Shown piece after piece: positions 16,749 through 25,255 of a stretch of DNA of 64,000 nt. The first letter of the stretch is position 1. Every line of letters begins with the position of its first letter. The position numbers and the translations under genes were made by a program. Below the pieces are notes generated by a model. That model was not told where the DNA came from, ran no database searches, and saw nothing but the letters and a program-made list of their open reading frames with translations. Source of the DNA: Tunturiibacter empetritectus (GTDB taxonomy: Bacteria > Acidobacteriota > Terriglobia > Terriglobales > Acidobacteriaceae); the NCBI RefSeq assembly GCF_014201375.1, contig NZ_JACHDZ010000006.1:1-64000 (forward strand), read 5' to 3'.

Positions 16749-17972
16749 ATGCCAACAGCCCTAGAAGAGACCGTAGAACTCCCGAAGCTCTCCAATGACG
16801 AGATCGCCCGTTACTCCCGGCACCTCATCCTCCCCGAAGTTGGAATGGAGGGGCAGCAGAAGCTGAAAGCCGCCAAGGTCCTCTGCGTCGGCACCGGCGG
16901 TCTTGGCGCGCCCCTCGCGCTCTATCTCGCAGCCGCGGGCGTAGGCACCATCGGCCTCGTCGACTTCGACACCGTCGACGCCAGCAACCTGCAGCGTCAG
17001 ATCATCCACTCCACCGCGACCGTCGGCAAGCTCAAGGTCGACTCCGCCGAGATCATGCTCAAGGGCCTCAACCCCACCGTCAAAGTCATCAAGCACAACA
17101 CTATGCTCACCAGCGCCAACGCGCTCGAGATCCTTAAAGACTACGACGTCATCGCCGACGGCACCGACAACTTCCAGACCCGCTACCTCGTCAACGACGC
17201 CTGCGTTCTACTGGGTAAGCCCAACGCCTACGGTTCCATCTTCCGCTTCGAGGGCCAGGCCAGCGTCTTCGGCACCAAGGAAGGCCCCTGCTACCGCTGC
17301 CTCTACCCCGAGCCACCACCGCCCGGCCTCGTCCCCTCCTGCGCAGAGGGCGGCGTCCTCGGCATTCTTCCCGGCCTCGTCGGAGTTATCCAGGCGACCG
17401 AAACCATCAAGCTGATCCTCGGCATCGGCGACCCGCTCATCGGTCGTCTCCTCCTCGTAGACGCCCTCGGCATGAGCTTCCGCACCCTCAAGCTGCGCAA
17501 AAATCCCGAGTGCCCCGTCTGCGGACCAAACCCCACCGTGACCGAGCTCATCGACTACGACCAGTTCTGCGGCATCACCCCGCCGAGCGAAGTCGGCCCC
17601 CTCGAAATCGCGCGCGACAAGGCAGTCAGCGATCTCCCTGTCGTCGACGGCATTCCGCAAATCTCTGTACAAGAGCTGAAGCGCAAGCTCGACGCCAAGG
17701 AAGACGTCTTCGTCCTCGACGTCCGCGAGCCGCACGAGTACAAGATCGTAAACCTCGGCGCGCCGCTGATTCCGGTCGGAGAGATCGCCCTTCGCACTGC
17801 CGAACTCGCCGACAAGAAGGACCGCGAGATCGTCGTCCATTGCAAGTCCGGCGCACGCAGCCAGAAAGCGGCCCTCGCCCTCAAGCAGGCTGGATTCACC
17901 AACGTGTCGAACCTAACTGGCGGCATCCTCGCCTGGGCAGACAAGATCGATCCTTCCCTGCCCAAGTACTAA
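16749..17972 (+). CDS. moeZ: MoeZ-type adenylyltransferase/sulfurtransferase
   Basis: 407 residues. The N-terminal ThiF/MoeB domain (about 15-270) has YSRHLILPEVGMEGQ, the nucleotide loop GTGGLGAP, VDASNLQRQII, DGTDNFQTRYLVND and zinc cysteines in CYRCLYPEP and CPVCGP. The C-terminal rhodanese domain (about 300-405) has LDVREPHEY and the active-site Cys365 in VVHCKSGARS. It adenylates the carrier C-terminal Gly and then transfers sulfur to make the thiocarboxylate. AGAGGAAAAG precedes ATG 16749. It completes the cysM-mec-cysO unit and may also serve MoaD or ThiS. Confidence 0.95.
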   Translation: MPTALEETVELPKLSNDEIARYSRHLILPEVGMEGQQKLKAAKVLCVGTGGLGAPLALYLAAAGVGTIGLVDFDTVDASNLQRQIIHSTATVGKLKVDSAEIMLKGLNPTVKVIKHNTMLTSANALEILKDYDVIADGTDNFQTRYLVNDACVLLGKPNAYGSIFRFEGQASVFGTKEGPCYRCLYPEPPPPGLVPSCAEGGVLGILPGLVGVIQATETIKLILGIGDPLIGRLLLVDALGMSFRTLKLRKNPECPVCGPNPTVTELIDYDQFCGITPPSEVGPLEIARDKAVSDLPVVDGIPQISVQELKRKLDAKEDVFVLDVREPHEYKIVNLGAPLIPVGEIALRTAELADKKDREIVVHCKSGARSQKAALALKQAGFTNVSNLTGGILAWADKIDPSLPKY

Positions 17973-17992
17973 CCCACACTTAGCAACAAAAG

Positions 17993-18025
17993 AAGCGGCG
18001 CACTCACCCTGCGCCGCTTTTTTTA
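17993..18025. terminator. Shared terminator of moeZ and hom
   Basis: AAGCGGCGC (17993-18001) pairs with GCGCCGCTT (18011-18019) around a 9-base loop and is followed by a run of T. On the minus strand it follows the hom stop directly and is trailed by CTTCTTTTGTT. It separates two convergent genes. Confidence 0.93.
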
Positions 18026-19324
18026 TTCTGCTTTATCTTCCACTTCAAGCATCTGCAAGCACAGCGGCTTCTCCAGCATGCAATCCATGCGAGCGACCGA
18101 AGCCAAAGCCCGCTCAATCGTCGAACTCAGGCAAGGCTCCGTCGTCACCACAAACGGAAGCCGATGCTTCGGATATCCTCGCCGCTGCAGCAGCGAATCG
18201 ATATTAGCGCCCACCTTCGAGAGAGCCCCCGAAATCGCCGAGACAATTCCCGGCTTGTCGTCGACGACAAAGCGCAGATAGTGCGGAGCTAGAAAGTCTC
18301 CTGTCACCTCGCGTCTTCGCACCGGCAGCTGCACCGTCCTGCAATCCTGCGCAACAGCCAGCAGATCCGACACCACAGCAACCGCTGTAGGCTCGCCGCC
18401 GGCACCATGTCCCGAGAAAACAACATCCCCGCCAAACCTTCCGCTCACCACCACCATATTCTGCGTGCCATGCGACCACGCCATCGGCGAGGCCAGCGGA
18501 ACCAGCATTGGCGCAACCCGTGCATGCATCAGCTTTCCGTCAAGCTCTGCACGTGACACCTGGCGAATGGTGCAGTTCAACTCCTTCGCGTAAGAAAAAT
18601 CGATCGCCTCAATCGCCGAGATCGTCTGTATCGCAACCGCATCCGGGTCCAACTCAGCGTGCATCGCAATGCGCGACAGAATGCAAAGCTTCGCCCGCGC
18701 GTCGTAGCCGTCTACATCGGCAGAGGGATCGGACTCCGCATAGCCAAGCTGCTGCGCATCCTCCAGCACGGTCGCGTAGTCGGCCCCAGCCTCCATCCGG
18801 CTCAGAATGTAGTTGCAGGTGCCGTTCACAATGCCGCTGAGTCTCGTCACCTGGTCGCCGCACAACCCCTGCAACATCCCCGGAATCACCGGCACCCCAC
18901 CCGCAACAGCCGCTCCATGCAACAGATGGAGGTTATGCTGCGCAGCAATCTTCGCGAGTCCCGTACCTCGATACGCGATGAGTTGTTTATTCGCCGTGAC
19001 CACAGACTTGCCCGCTACGAGTGCCTTACGCAACCACCCTTCCACCGGGTTCAGGCCGCCCATCAACTCAACCACAACATCAACATCCGACCGCAGAATC
19101 ACATCGATGTTATCGGTCCACACCACCGAAGCTGACACGGCCTTCGCAGCTTCAGAGCTACGCTTCCGATCCACATTGCGGTTGAAGATATGCGTCAGCT
19201 GCACGTCCGGAAACCTCGACGCAGCCAGCACCCGCGCCACCGAACCACCAACCGTGCCAAACCCGAGCAGCGCAACCTTCACCGCTTTATTTGCCCCCAC
19301 ACTCTTCTTCCGCTTCGTCGTCAT
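18023..19324 (-). CDS. hom: Homoserine dehydrogenase
   Basis: 433 residues. It reduces aspartate semialdehyde to homoserine on the way to threonine and methionine. Domains: NAD(P)-binding (VALLGFGTVGGSVARVL), catalytic domain (SVVTANKQLIA, GAAVAGGVPVIP, GIVNGTCNYILSRM, LGYAESDPSADVDGYDARAKL), and a C-terminal ACT domain (about 345-430, FVVDDKPGIVSAISGALS) that normally mediates threonine feedback. Full length. Its start is only 3 bases after the stop of the guanine-deaminase-like gene, so the two are co-transcribed although their pathways differ. Confidence 0.97.
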   Translation of the reverse strand: MTTKRKKSVGANKAVKVALLGFGTVGGSVARVLAASRFPDVQLTHIFNRNVDRKRSSEAAKAVSASVVWTDNIDVILRSDVDVVVELMGGLNPVEGWLRKALVAGKSVVTANKQLIAYRGTGLAKIAAQHNLHLLHGAAVAGGVPVIPGMLQGLCGDQVTRLSGIVNGTCNYILSRMEAGADYATVLEDAQQLGYAESDPSADVDGYDARAKLCILSRIAMHAELDPDAVAIQTISAIEAIDFSYAKELNCTIRQVSRAELDGKLMHARVAPMLVPLASPMAWSHGTQNMVVVSGRFGGDVVFSGHGAGGEPTAVAVVSDLLAVAQDCRTVQLPVRRREVTGDFLAPHYLRFVVDDKPGIVSAISGALSKVGANIDSLLQRRGYPKHRLPFVVTTEPCLSSTIERALASVARMDCMLEKPLCLQMLEVEDKAE

Positions 19325-19327
19325 CTC

Positions 19328-19801
19328 TCAATAGTCGATTCTGCCAGCGCGATCACGCCAGGCCTCAAAACTCGAAATCGCCTGCTCCGGCAGAAGATTT
19401 ACAATCGGAATCTTTCTCTGATCGAGCGACAGCTTCATCTCCTCGTAGAGAAAAGCATCGTCAAAACCAGCCGCGGCAGCGTCGGCGGCACAGTTCCCAT
19501 AAAAAATGGCCTCGCACCGCGCCCAGTAGATCGCAGCGAGACACATCGGACAAGGCTCACAGCTGGTATAGATATGGCATCCCGCCAGTTGAAACGTCCC
19601 AAGCATCTGGCAGGCATTGCGGATTGCTACAATCTCGCCATGCGCCGTCGGGTCGTTGATCGCTGTGACCAGGTTCGCGCCAGTGGCAACGATCTCGCCG
19701 TCGCGTACAATCACCGCGCCAAACGGCCCTCCGCGACCGGAGGTGACGTTCTCCGTAGCCAGCGCGATCGCTCTCTGCATGAAGACTGGGTTGCCCTGCA
19801 T
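19328..19801 (-). CDS. guaD: Nucleoside/guanine deaminase of the cytidine-deaminase fold
   Basis: 157 residues. The zinc signature is complete: THGEIVAI written here as HGEIVAIRNA (His, catalytic Glu) and CEPCPMCLAAIYWA (PCxxC). N-terminal GGPFGAVIVRDGEIVATGAN is typical of guanine deaminases and TadA relatives. Guanine deaminase (guanine to xanthine) is favoured because the gene is divergent from the allantoinase-urate oxidase cluster with 59 bases between starts. It would feed xanthine to the xanthine dehydrogenase encoded at 49339-53241. A tRNA adenosine deaminase is the alternative, though TadA usually has a different C-terminus. Confidence 0.85.
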   Translation of the reverse strand: MQGNPVFMQRAIALATENVTSGRGGPFGAVIVRDGEIVATGANLVTAINDPTAHGEIVAIRNACQMLGTFQLAGCHIYTSCEPCPMCLAAIYWARCEAIFYGNCAADAAAAGFDDAFLYEEMKLSLDQRKIPIVNLLPEQAISSFEAWRDRAGRIDY

Positions 19802-19860
19802 TCGACTCGGTATCCTTAGGTCACACTCTGCGCAGCGGAAGTAAACGGAATAATCAAATT

Positions 19861-21207
19861 ATGGCACATGCCTTTCTCTCAAAACGCGTCGTCACCCCAC
19901 AGGGCACGCAACCCGGCGCGCTCCTCGTAGAGGATGGAACCATACGCGCTATCTGCCGCCCGTCAGAGATCCCCGCAGACGCCATCCTTCACGACTTCGG
20001 CAATGATGCTCTCCTCCCCGGCCTCGTCGACACCCACGTCCACATCAACCAGCCGGGGCGCACCGAATGGGAGGGCTTCCGCACCGCCACCCGCGCCGCA
20101 GCAGCCGGAGGCTACACCACGCTCATCGACATGCCGCTCAACTGTCTCCCCGAGACCACCACCGTAGCCGCCCTCGAAGAAAAGCGCGAGGCCGCAAGCG
20201 GCGAGTGCTTCGTAGACTGGGCAGCGTGGGGAGGAGCAGTCGCAGACAATCAGCAACACATCCTCCCCCTCGCACAAGCTGGAGTTCTCGGCTTCAAATG
20301 TTTTCTCATCTACCCCGGCTGCGACGGCTTCACCATGATCGACCAGCAACAACTGGAAGCCGCGCTCCCATCCATTGCCCAGTCCGGCCTCCCGTTACTC
20401 GTACACGCAGAGTTAGCTGGCCCCATCGACGCCGCGACCCAATCACTGCGCCATGCAGACTGGCGACAGTACCAAACCTACCTGGCGTCTCGCCCCGACG
20501 AAGCCGAACTCCAGGCCATTCGCCTGATGATCCGTCTCTGCCGCCAATACAGCTTCCGCCTGCACATCGTTCACCTCTCCACCGCGCTCGCTCTAGTCGA
20601 GTTGAAGTCCGCCCGCAAAGAAGGCCTCCCCATCACGGTCGAGACCTGCCCGCACTATCTGCACTTCGCCGCAGAAGAGATCGCCGATGGCAACACCCTT
20701 CTCAAGTGCGCGCCTCCCATTCGCAGCAAGGAAAATCAGCGTGGCCTCTGGCGCGGACTCCACGACGGAACCATCGACATGATCGTCACCGACCACTCCC
20801 CCTGCCCGCCCGGCATGAAGCGCACCGACACCGGCCGTTTCGATCAAGCCTGGGGCGGCATCGCCAGCCTCTCCCTGGCACTCTCGATCATCCACACCGA
20901 CTGCGGGAATCGCGGCGATACGCTCGACGACATTACACGTTGGATGAGTAGCGCACCCGCAGCCCTCGCCGGCCTCGCTCGCCAGGCAGGCGTACTCCAG
21001 TCTGGCCGTGACGCCAACTTCGTCCGCTTCGACACCGAAGCAACCTTCACCGTCACACCCGACAAGCTGCATTACCGCCACGCCATCTCGCCGTACCTCA
21101 ACGAAACCCTGCGCGGCCTAGTAAAAGCCACCTATCTACGCGGAGAACCGGTGTATCAGGAAGGCATCTTCGCCTCGACTCCCAAGGGCCGAGAGGTCAA
21201 GTTATAG
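19861..21207 (+). CDS. allB: Allantoinase
   Basis: 448 residues, amidohydrolase superfamily. It opens allantoin to allantoate. Metal ligands are visible: VDTHVHINQPGRTEWEGF (HxH), the carboxylated Lys in GFKCFLIYP, His in LLVHAEL, His in LHIVHLSTA and Asp in MIVTDHSPCPP. Length and the PGRTEWEGF motif fit AllB better than dihydroorotase or hydantoinase. It is the first gene of a plus-strand cluster ending at 26530; the purine-derived allantoin comes from the three following genes. Confidence 0.95.
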   Translation: MAHAFLSKRVVTPQGTQPGALLVEDGTIRAICRPSEIPADAILHDFGNDALLPGLVDTHVHINQPGRTEWEGFRTATRAAAAGGYTTLIDMPLNCLPETTTVAALEEKREAASGECFVDWAAWGGAVADNQQHILPLAQAGVLGFKCFLIYPGCDGFTMIDQQQLEAALPSIAQSGLPLLVHAELAGPIDAATQSLRHADWRQYQTYLASRPDEAELQAIRLMIRLCRQYSFRLHIVHLSTALALVELKSARKEGLPITVETCPHYLHFAAEEIADGNTLLKCAPPIRSKENQRGLWRGLHDGTIDMIVTDHSPCPPGMKRTDTGRFDQAWGGIASLSLALSIIHTDCGNRGDTLDDITRWMSSAPAALAGLARQAGVLQSGRDANFVRFDTEATFTVTPDKLHYRHAISPYLNETLRGLVKATYLRGEPVYQEGIFASTPKGREVKL

Positions 21208-21220
21208 TAGGCACACGCGC

Positions 21221-21736
21221 ATGAACAAAGTTCTCGCCCGATGGAACTCGCTCGACCACGCCACCGCAGCCCGCGAGGCACTCCCCTGCTGCGGCTCCCA
21301 TGCGTGGGCGGCCACGCTGGCCTCCGCGCGCCCCATCGCGGACGAACCTTCCCTCATCAAAACCTCCGCCGCCATCTGGCTCAATCTTCCAGAGCAGGCA
21401 TGGCAGGAAGCGTTCGACAGCCATCCCCGCATTGGCCAGAAGCACGCACAAACCCACGCAACCGAAGAGTCTCTCCGCTGGTCCGCGCAGGAGCAACGTG
21501 CAGCCCTCTCCGAAGAACACGCCGCCAAACTCGCCCTCGACGCCGCGAACCGCCTCTACGAGCAGCGCTTCGGCAGAATCTTCATCGTCTGCGCAGCTGG
21601 CAAAACACCCACCGAGATCCTCACCATTCTGCAAGCACGAATGCAAAACGACGCCCCAACCGAGCTACGCGAAGCAGCCGAACAACAACGTCAGATCACG
21701 CAGCTTCGCCTTCATCGCTGGCTGGAGTCAGAGTAA
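21221..21736 (+). CDS. uraD: 2-oxo-4-hydroxy-4-carboxy-5-ureidoimidazoline decarboxylase
   Basis: 171 residues. UraD converts OHCU to S-allantoin. Signature motifs: CCGSHAWAATLASARP near the N-terminus (catalytic His in GSHAW) and AFDSHPRIGQKH; the C-terminal YEQRFGRIFIVCAAGKTPTEIL is also characteristic. No peroxisomal or signal sequence, so cytoplasmic. It is separated from allB by 13 bases and from uraH by 2 bases. Confidence 0.95.
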   Translation: MNKVLARWNSLDHATAAREALPCCGSHAWAATLASARPIADEPSLIKTSAAIWLNLPEQAWQEAFDSHPRIGQKHAQTHATEESLRWSAQEQRAALSEEHAAKLALDAANRLYEQRFGRIFIVCAAGKTPTEILTILQARMQNDAPTELREAAEQQRQITQLRLHRWLESE

Positions 21737-21738
21737 CC

Positions 21739-22077
21739 ATGGGCATCTCCACACACATTCTCGACACAGCGCTGGGACGGCCAGCCACAGGCGTTCCCAT
21801 CACACTCGCTCGCCTGACAGATGGGCAATGGTCGCTGCTTAGCGAAGCAAACACCGACGCCGACGGTCGCTGCAAACATCTCCTTCCGTTAACCGAAGCA
21901 CTGCAGCCAGGCACCTATCGCGTTCACTTCGAAACCATCGCTTACTACAACCAGCATCAGCTAATCGGCCTATATCCATATATAGAAATCGTCTTTACAG
22001 TCACCGAAGGCGAGCAGCACTACCATATCCCGCTACTCCTGACTGCGAACGGCTACACCACCTACCGAGGAAGCTGA
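21739..22077 (+). CDS. uraH: 5-hydroxyisourate hydrolase (transthyretin-like)
   Basis: 112 residues, the usual size. It hydrolyses 5-hydroxyisourate to OHCU. N-terminal GISTHILDTALGRPATGVPITL contains the catalytic His and the family pattern, the middle has YYNQHQLIGLYPYIEIVF, and it ends with the diagnostic C-terminal YRGS tetrapeptide (catalytic Arg). ATG 21739 follows the uraD stop by 2 bases. Confidence 0.97.
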   Translation: MGISTHILDTALGRPATGVPITLARLTDGQWSLLSEANTDADGRCKHLLPLTEALQPGTYRVHFETIAYYNQHQLIGLYPYIEIVFTVTEGEQHYHIPLLLTANGYTTYRGS

Positions 22078-22081
22078 CCCG

Positions 22082-22930
22082 ATGATTGAGCTGGCTGAAA
22101 ATCGTTACGGAAAATCCCGCGTTCGCCTGATGAAGGTGACCCGTCACGCTCATGGCCACGACCTGCGCGAATGGACCGTTCAAGTCTTACTGAAGGGCGA
22201 CTTCGCGACCGCCCACCTGGACGGAGACAACAGCAAGATCCTCCCGACGGACACGATGAAGAACACCGTCTACTCTGTCGCGCGAACTTCAAAGGCAACC
22301 GCCATGGAGGACTACGCCAAAGAGCTGGTCGACTACCTCCTGACAAGAAATCCGCAGGTCTCTTCAGCCGCTGTCCGCATCGAAAGCACCATGTGGAAGC
22401 GCCTCACCGTAGACGGCGAACCACATCCCACCTCCTTCATGCGTGGCAGCAACGAGCTTCAAACCACCAGCGTCGAACGTACGCAGGGCGCGAGCTTTCA
22501 CGTCCTCTCTGGTCTCGACAACCTCGTCCTGCTCAAGACCGCGAACTCCGGCTTCGAAGGCTACATCAAGGACTCCCTCACCACCCTGCCCGAGACCAAA
22601 GACCGTCTCTTCGGAACCGCCGTCAGCGCCGAGTGGCGCTACACCTCACCCGATCTGGACTTCGACGCAGTACGCACAAAGCTTCGCGAGACAATGCTGC
22701 GCACCTTCGCCAACCACAACAGCAAATCCGTACAGCAGACTCTCTACGCCATGGCAGAGAGCGCCCTCGAGGCCGTCCCGCAAATCGACGAGATCGAGAT
22801 CACCATGCCCAACAAGCACTGCCTCCTCGTCGATCTCTCCCGCTTCCACCAGGACAATCCCAACGAGATCTTCGTCCCCACCGACGAACCCCACGGATAC
22901 ATCGAGGCACGCGTCCGCCGCAAATCTTGA
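22082..22930 (+). CDS. uox: Urate oxidase (cofactor-free uricase)
   Basis: 282 residues. It oxidises urate with O2 to 5-hydroxyisourate and hydrogen peroxide without metal or flavin. Two tunnelling-fold repeats are recognisable: ENRYGKSRVRLMKVTRH (catalytic Lys), the catalytic Thr in LPTDTMKNTVYSVAR, SFMRGSNELQTTSVER, LKTANSGFEGYIKDSLTTLP and EWRYTSPDLDF. Gap to uraH is 4 bases. No catalase lies nearby, so the peroxide must be handled by enzymes outside the window. Confidence 0.96.
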   Translation: MIELAENRYGKSRVRLMKVTRHAHGHDLREWTVQVLLKGDFATAHLDGDNSKILPTDTMKNTVYSVARTSKATAMEDYAKELVDYLLTRNPQVSSAAVRIESTMWKRLTVDGEPHPTSFMRGSNELQTTSVERTQGASFHVLSGLDNLVLLKTANSGFEGYIKDSLTTLPETKDRLFGTAVSAEWRYTSPDLDFDAVRTKLRETMLRTFANHNSKSVQQTLYAMAESALEAVPQIDEIEITMPNKHCLLVDLSRFHQDNPNEIFVPTDEPHGYIEARVRRKS

Positions 22931-22947
22931 AGCAGAATAAAGTAACT

Positions 22948-24210
22948 ATGCCAGGCACAAATAAAGATTGCGCCACCTGCATCATCGCCCGCTGCCGCGA
23001 GATCGCCACCCACACCGAGGTGCCCGGCGAGATCACCCGCCGCTTCCTCACCCCTCCCATGCACGCAGTCCACGCGCTGCTGCACCAGTGGATGGAAGCT
23101 GCCGGAATGACCGTGCACACGGACGCCATCGGCAACCTGCGCGGGCTGTGGCTCTCCCCCGTCGCTAACGCCCCCCGTCTGGTCATCGGCTCTCACCTCG
23201 ACACCGTACCCAACGCCGGAGCCTTCGACGGCATCCTCGGAGTTGTGATGGGCATCACCATCGTCGAAGAATTACGAGAACGCCAACCGCCCTTCTCCAT
23301 CGAAGTCATCGGCTTCTCCGAAGAGGAGGGCGTCCGCTTCAGCAAAGCCTTCCTCGGCAGCCTCGCCGTTGCAGGAAAACTAGATCCAGAGACACTGCAG
23401 CGCACCGATCAAGATGGCGTAAGCATCGCAGAAGCCATATACAACTACGGCCTCGATCCCGCAAACCTTCCCGCGGCAGTCTTATCCCGCGACGCCTTCG
23501 CTTATCTCGAGTTCCATATCGAACAGGGGCCCATACTCGAGAGCGAGGGAATATCGCTCGGCATAGTCGAGGCACTCGTAGGACAGACCCGCATGCAGCT
23601 CCTGTTCGAAGGCCACGCAAACCACGCCGGAACCACGCCCATGCACCTGCGACACGACGCCATGGCCGCCGCCGCCGAATTTGTCGTAGCCGTCGAAGCC
23701 TACGCCACTGCTCACGAAGGGCTCGTCGCTACCGTCGGCAAGCTGGAGGCCTCACCCGGCGTTGGAAATGTCATCGCCGGCAGAGTGAAAACCTCACTAG
23801 ACATTCGCCACGCAGACGACAACACCCGCCGCGCTGCAGTCGACGCTCTAACGCAAATCGCAAAGACCGCAGCCACCAGACGCGGCGTAACCCTCACCCT
23901 CCGCACCGAGATGGAACAATCCGCCGTCCCACTCGATCCGCACCTTACCACCCTGCTGCACCGCGCCGCTGCGCAAGCCGGCTATCCGAGCCGCAGAATG
24001 ACCAGCGGAGCCGGCCACGATGCGATGATCCTCGCTCCAACCATTCCCTCCACCATGCTCTTCCTCCGCAGCCCCGGAGGCCTCAGCCACCACCCCGACG
24101 AAGCCGTGCTCCCACAGGACGTAGAGGCCGCACTCGCAACCGCAATGGAATTCCTCGCGCTCCTGAGCCCTGAGTTGAGCGATGATAAAACCAAGGACAG
24201 CCATGCATAA
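22948..24210 (+). CDS. allC: Allantoate amidohydrolase (M20 family)
   Basis: 420 residues from ATG 22948; the longer frame from 22171 is a shadow of the uricase gene. Di-metal amidohydrolase: VIGSHLDTVPNAGAFDGILG (His, Asp), GFSEEEGVRF (Glu pair), YLEFHIEQGPILES (His), a dimerisation lid domain, and the C-terminal SGAGHDAMILAP and SPGGLSHHPDEAV. It removes the ureido group of allantoate to give S-ureidoglycine, CO2 and ammonia. The stop overlaps the next gene by 8 bases. Confidence 0.92.
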   Translation: MPGTNKDCATCIIARCREIATHTEVPGEITRRFLTPPMHAVHALLHQWMEAAGMTVHTDAIGNLRGLWLSPVANAPRLVIGSHLDTVPNAGAFDGILGVVMGITIVEELRERQPPFSIEVIGFSEEEGVRFSKAFLGSLAVAGKLDPETLQRTDQDGVSIAEAIYNYGLDPANLPAAVLSRDAFAYLEFHIEQGPILESEGISLGIVEALVGQTRMQLLFEGHANHAGTTPMHLRHDAMAAAAEFVVAVEAYATAHEGLVATVGKLEASPGVGNVIAGRVKTSLDIRHADDNTRRAAVDALTQIAKTAATRRGVTLTLRTEMEQSAVPLDPHLTTLLHRAAAQAGYPSRRMTSGAGHDAMILAPTIPSTMLFLRSPGGLSHHPDEAVLPQDVEAALATAMEFLALLSPELSDDKTKDSHA

Positions 24211-24937
24211 GCTGGGACAAACCCGCAGCACCAATCAACGCGATCACCTCCTCCACACGCCGGACACCTTCGTCCGCACCGTGCTCCCCGGCATGGAACT
24301 AGCCACCGCCGTCGTCCACATCTCCCCCGCTGCAGGCGCGGCCTTCACCCAGTACACCGCAGAGCTGGAACCCGGCGGCAAACTCGGCCCCACTTCCAAC
24401 CAGCGATTCCTCTACATCCTCGAGGGCGCAGCCGATCTCGCAACCGACACCACATTTCAAACGCTGACCCCCGGCAGCTTCGCCTACATCCCCGAAGACG
24501 CCGCCCACACACTCACCGCCCGACAAGCCACACGGCTCGCCATCATCGAAAAGCCCTACGAAGCAATCGCCTCCGTCCCTCCACCAGAGGTCCTCGTAGG
24601 CCACGAAGAAAAAACGCTCTCCGTCCCACTCAACGATGACCCCGACCTCCAGGTTCGCAGCCTTCTTCCCGGCTCGCCATCGTTCGACTTCGCCGTCAAC
24701 ACCATGACCTATCAGCCCGGCGCCGCGCTCAGCATGGTCGAGGTCCACATCATGGAGCATGGCCTGCTCATGCTCGAAGGTGGCGGCATCTATCGCCTCG
24801 GCGACGGTTGGTATCCAGTCACCGCAGGCGACTTCATCTGGATGGGCCCCTTCTGTCCACAGTGGTTCGGAGCCATTGGTAAGCGTCCCGCAAAGTACCT
24901 CATCTACAAAGACTGGAACCGTCACCCACTGGTCTAG
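24203..24937 (+). CDS. allE: (S)-ureidoglycine aminohydrolase
   Basis: 244 residues from ATG 24203, which has AAGGACAG directly upstream; an ATG at 24182 would add 7 residues. It is a bicupin: first cupin about 45-115 (GGKLGPTSNQRFLYILEG, SFAYIPEDAAHTL), second about 165-240 (HIMEHGLLMLEGGGIYRLG, DFIWMGPFCPQWFGA). The manganese-site motif EVHIMEHG and the closing CPQWF are characteristic. It releases ammonia from ureidoglycine, giving S-ureidoglycolate. It couples directly to allC by an 8-base overlap. Confidence 0.93.
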   Translation: MHKLGQTRSTNQRDHLLHTPDTFVRTVLPGMELATAVVHISPAAGAAFTQYTAELEPGGKLGPTSNQRFLYILEGAADLATDTTFQTLTPGSFAYIPEDAAHTLTARQATRLAIIEKPYEAIASVPPPEVLVGHEEKTLSVPLNDDPDLQVRSLLPGSPSFDFAVNTMTYQPGAALSMVEVHIMEHGLLMLEGGGIYRLGDGWYPVTAGDFIWMGPFCPQWFGAIGKRPAKYLIYKDWNRHPLV

Positions 24938-24988
24938 TTCAAGAGTTGCGCTAGAGGGGAACGGAACCGATCAACTTTCGGAGGCACA

Positions 24989-25252
24989 GTGGCGACGAAA
25001 CGAAGAAGCTTGAATCTCGAGATCATAGGAAGCAATCTATCTGAAGCGATTGAAGAGCTTAAAAAACTCCACGACCGCAGTTTCAACGGAGAACTCAACT
25101 CAGATCAACTGCAGGTCGGACTTTTGCACGCCTATCATCATCTGAACTTCGCATGGAATATTCGGCACGTATCAACGTCACAGTATGCCAAGCTTACTCA
25201 GGCTCAATTCAAACGCTGGGGCAAGTACCCGTCAGAGATTGAGGATCTTTAG
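24989..25252 (+). CDS. Small protein of unknown function in the ureide operon
   Basis: 87 residues. GTG 24989 has a good GGAGG five bases upstream. A helical soluble protein: RSLNLEIIGSNLSEAIEEL, ELKKLHDRSFNGELNSDQL in the middle, HAYHHLNFAWNIRHVS, and TQAQFKRWGKYPSEIEDL at the end. I do not recognise a family. G+C is visibly lower (roughly half) than in the flanking genes, so it may be a recent insertion. It is only 3 bases from the next gene, so it must be co-transcribed with the ureide enzymes. Confidence 0.8.
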   Translation: MATKRRSLNLEIIGSNLSEAIEELKKLHDRSFNGELNSDQLQVGLLHAYHHLNFAWNIRHVSTSQYAKLTQAQFKRWGKYPSEIEDL

Positions 25253-25255
25253 GTC

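Noticed and set aside
22171..22947. Open frame fused upstream of allantoate amidohydrolase
   Set aside because: It lies out of frame over the urate oxidase gene and its translation is Arg/Pro-rich, typical of a high-G+C shadow.
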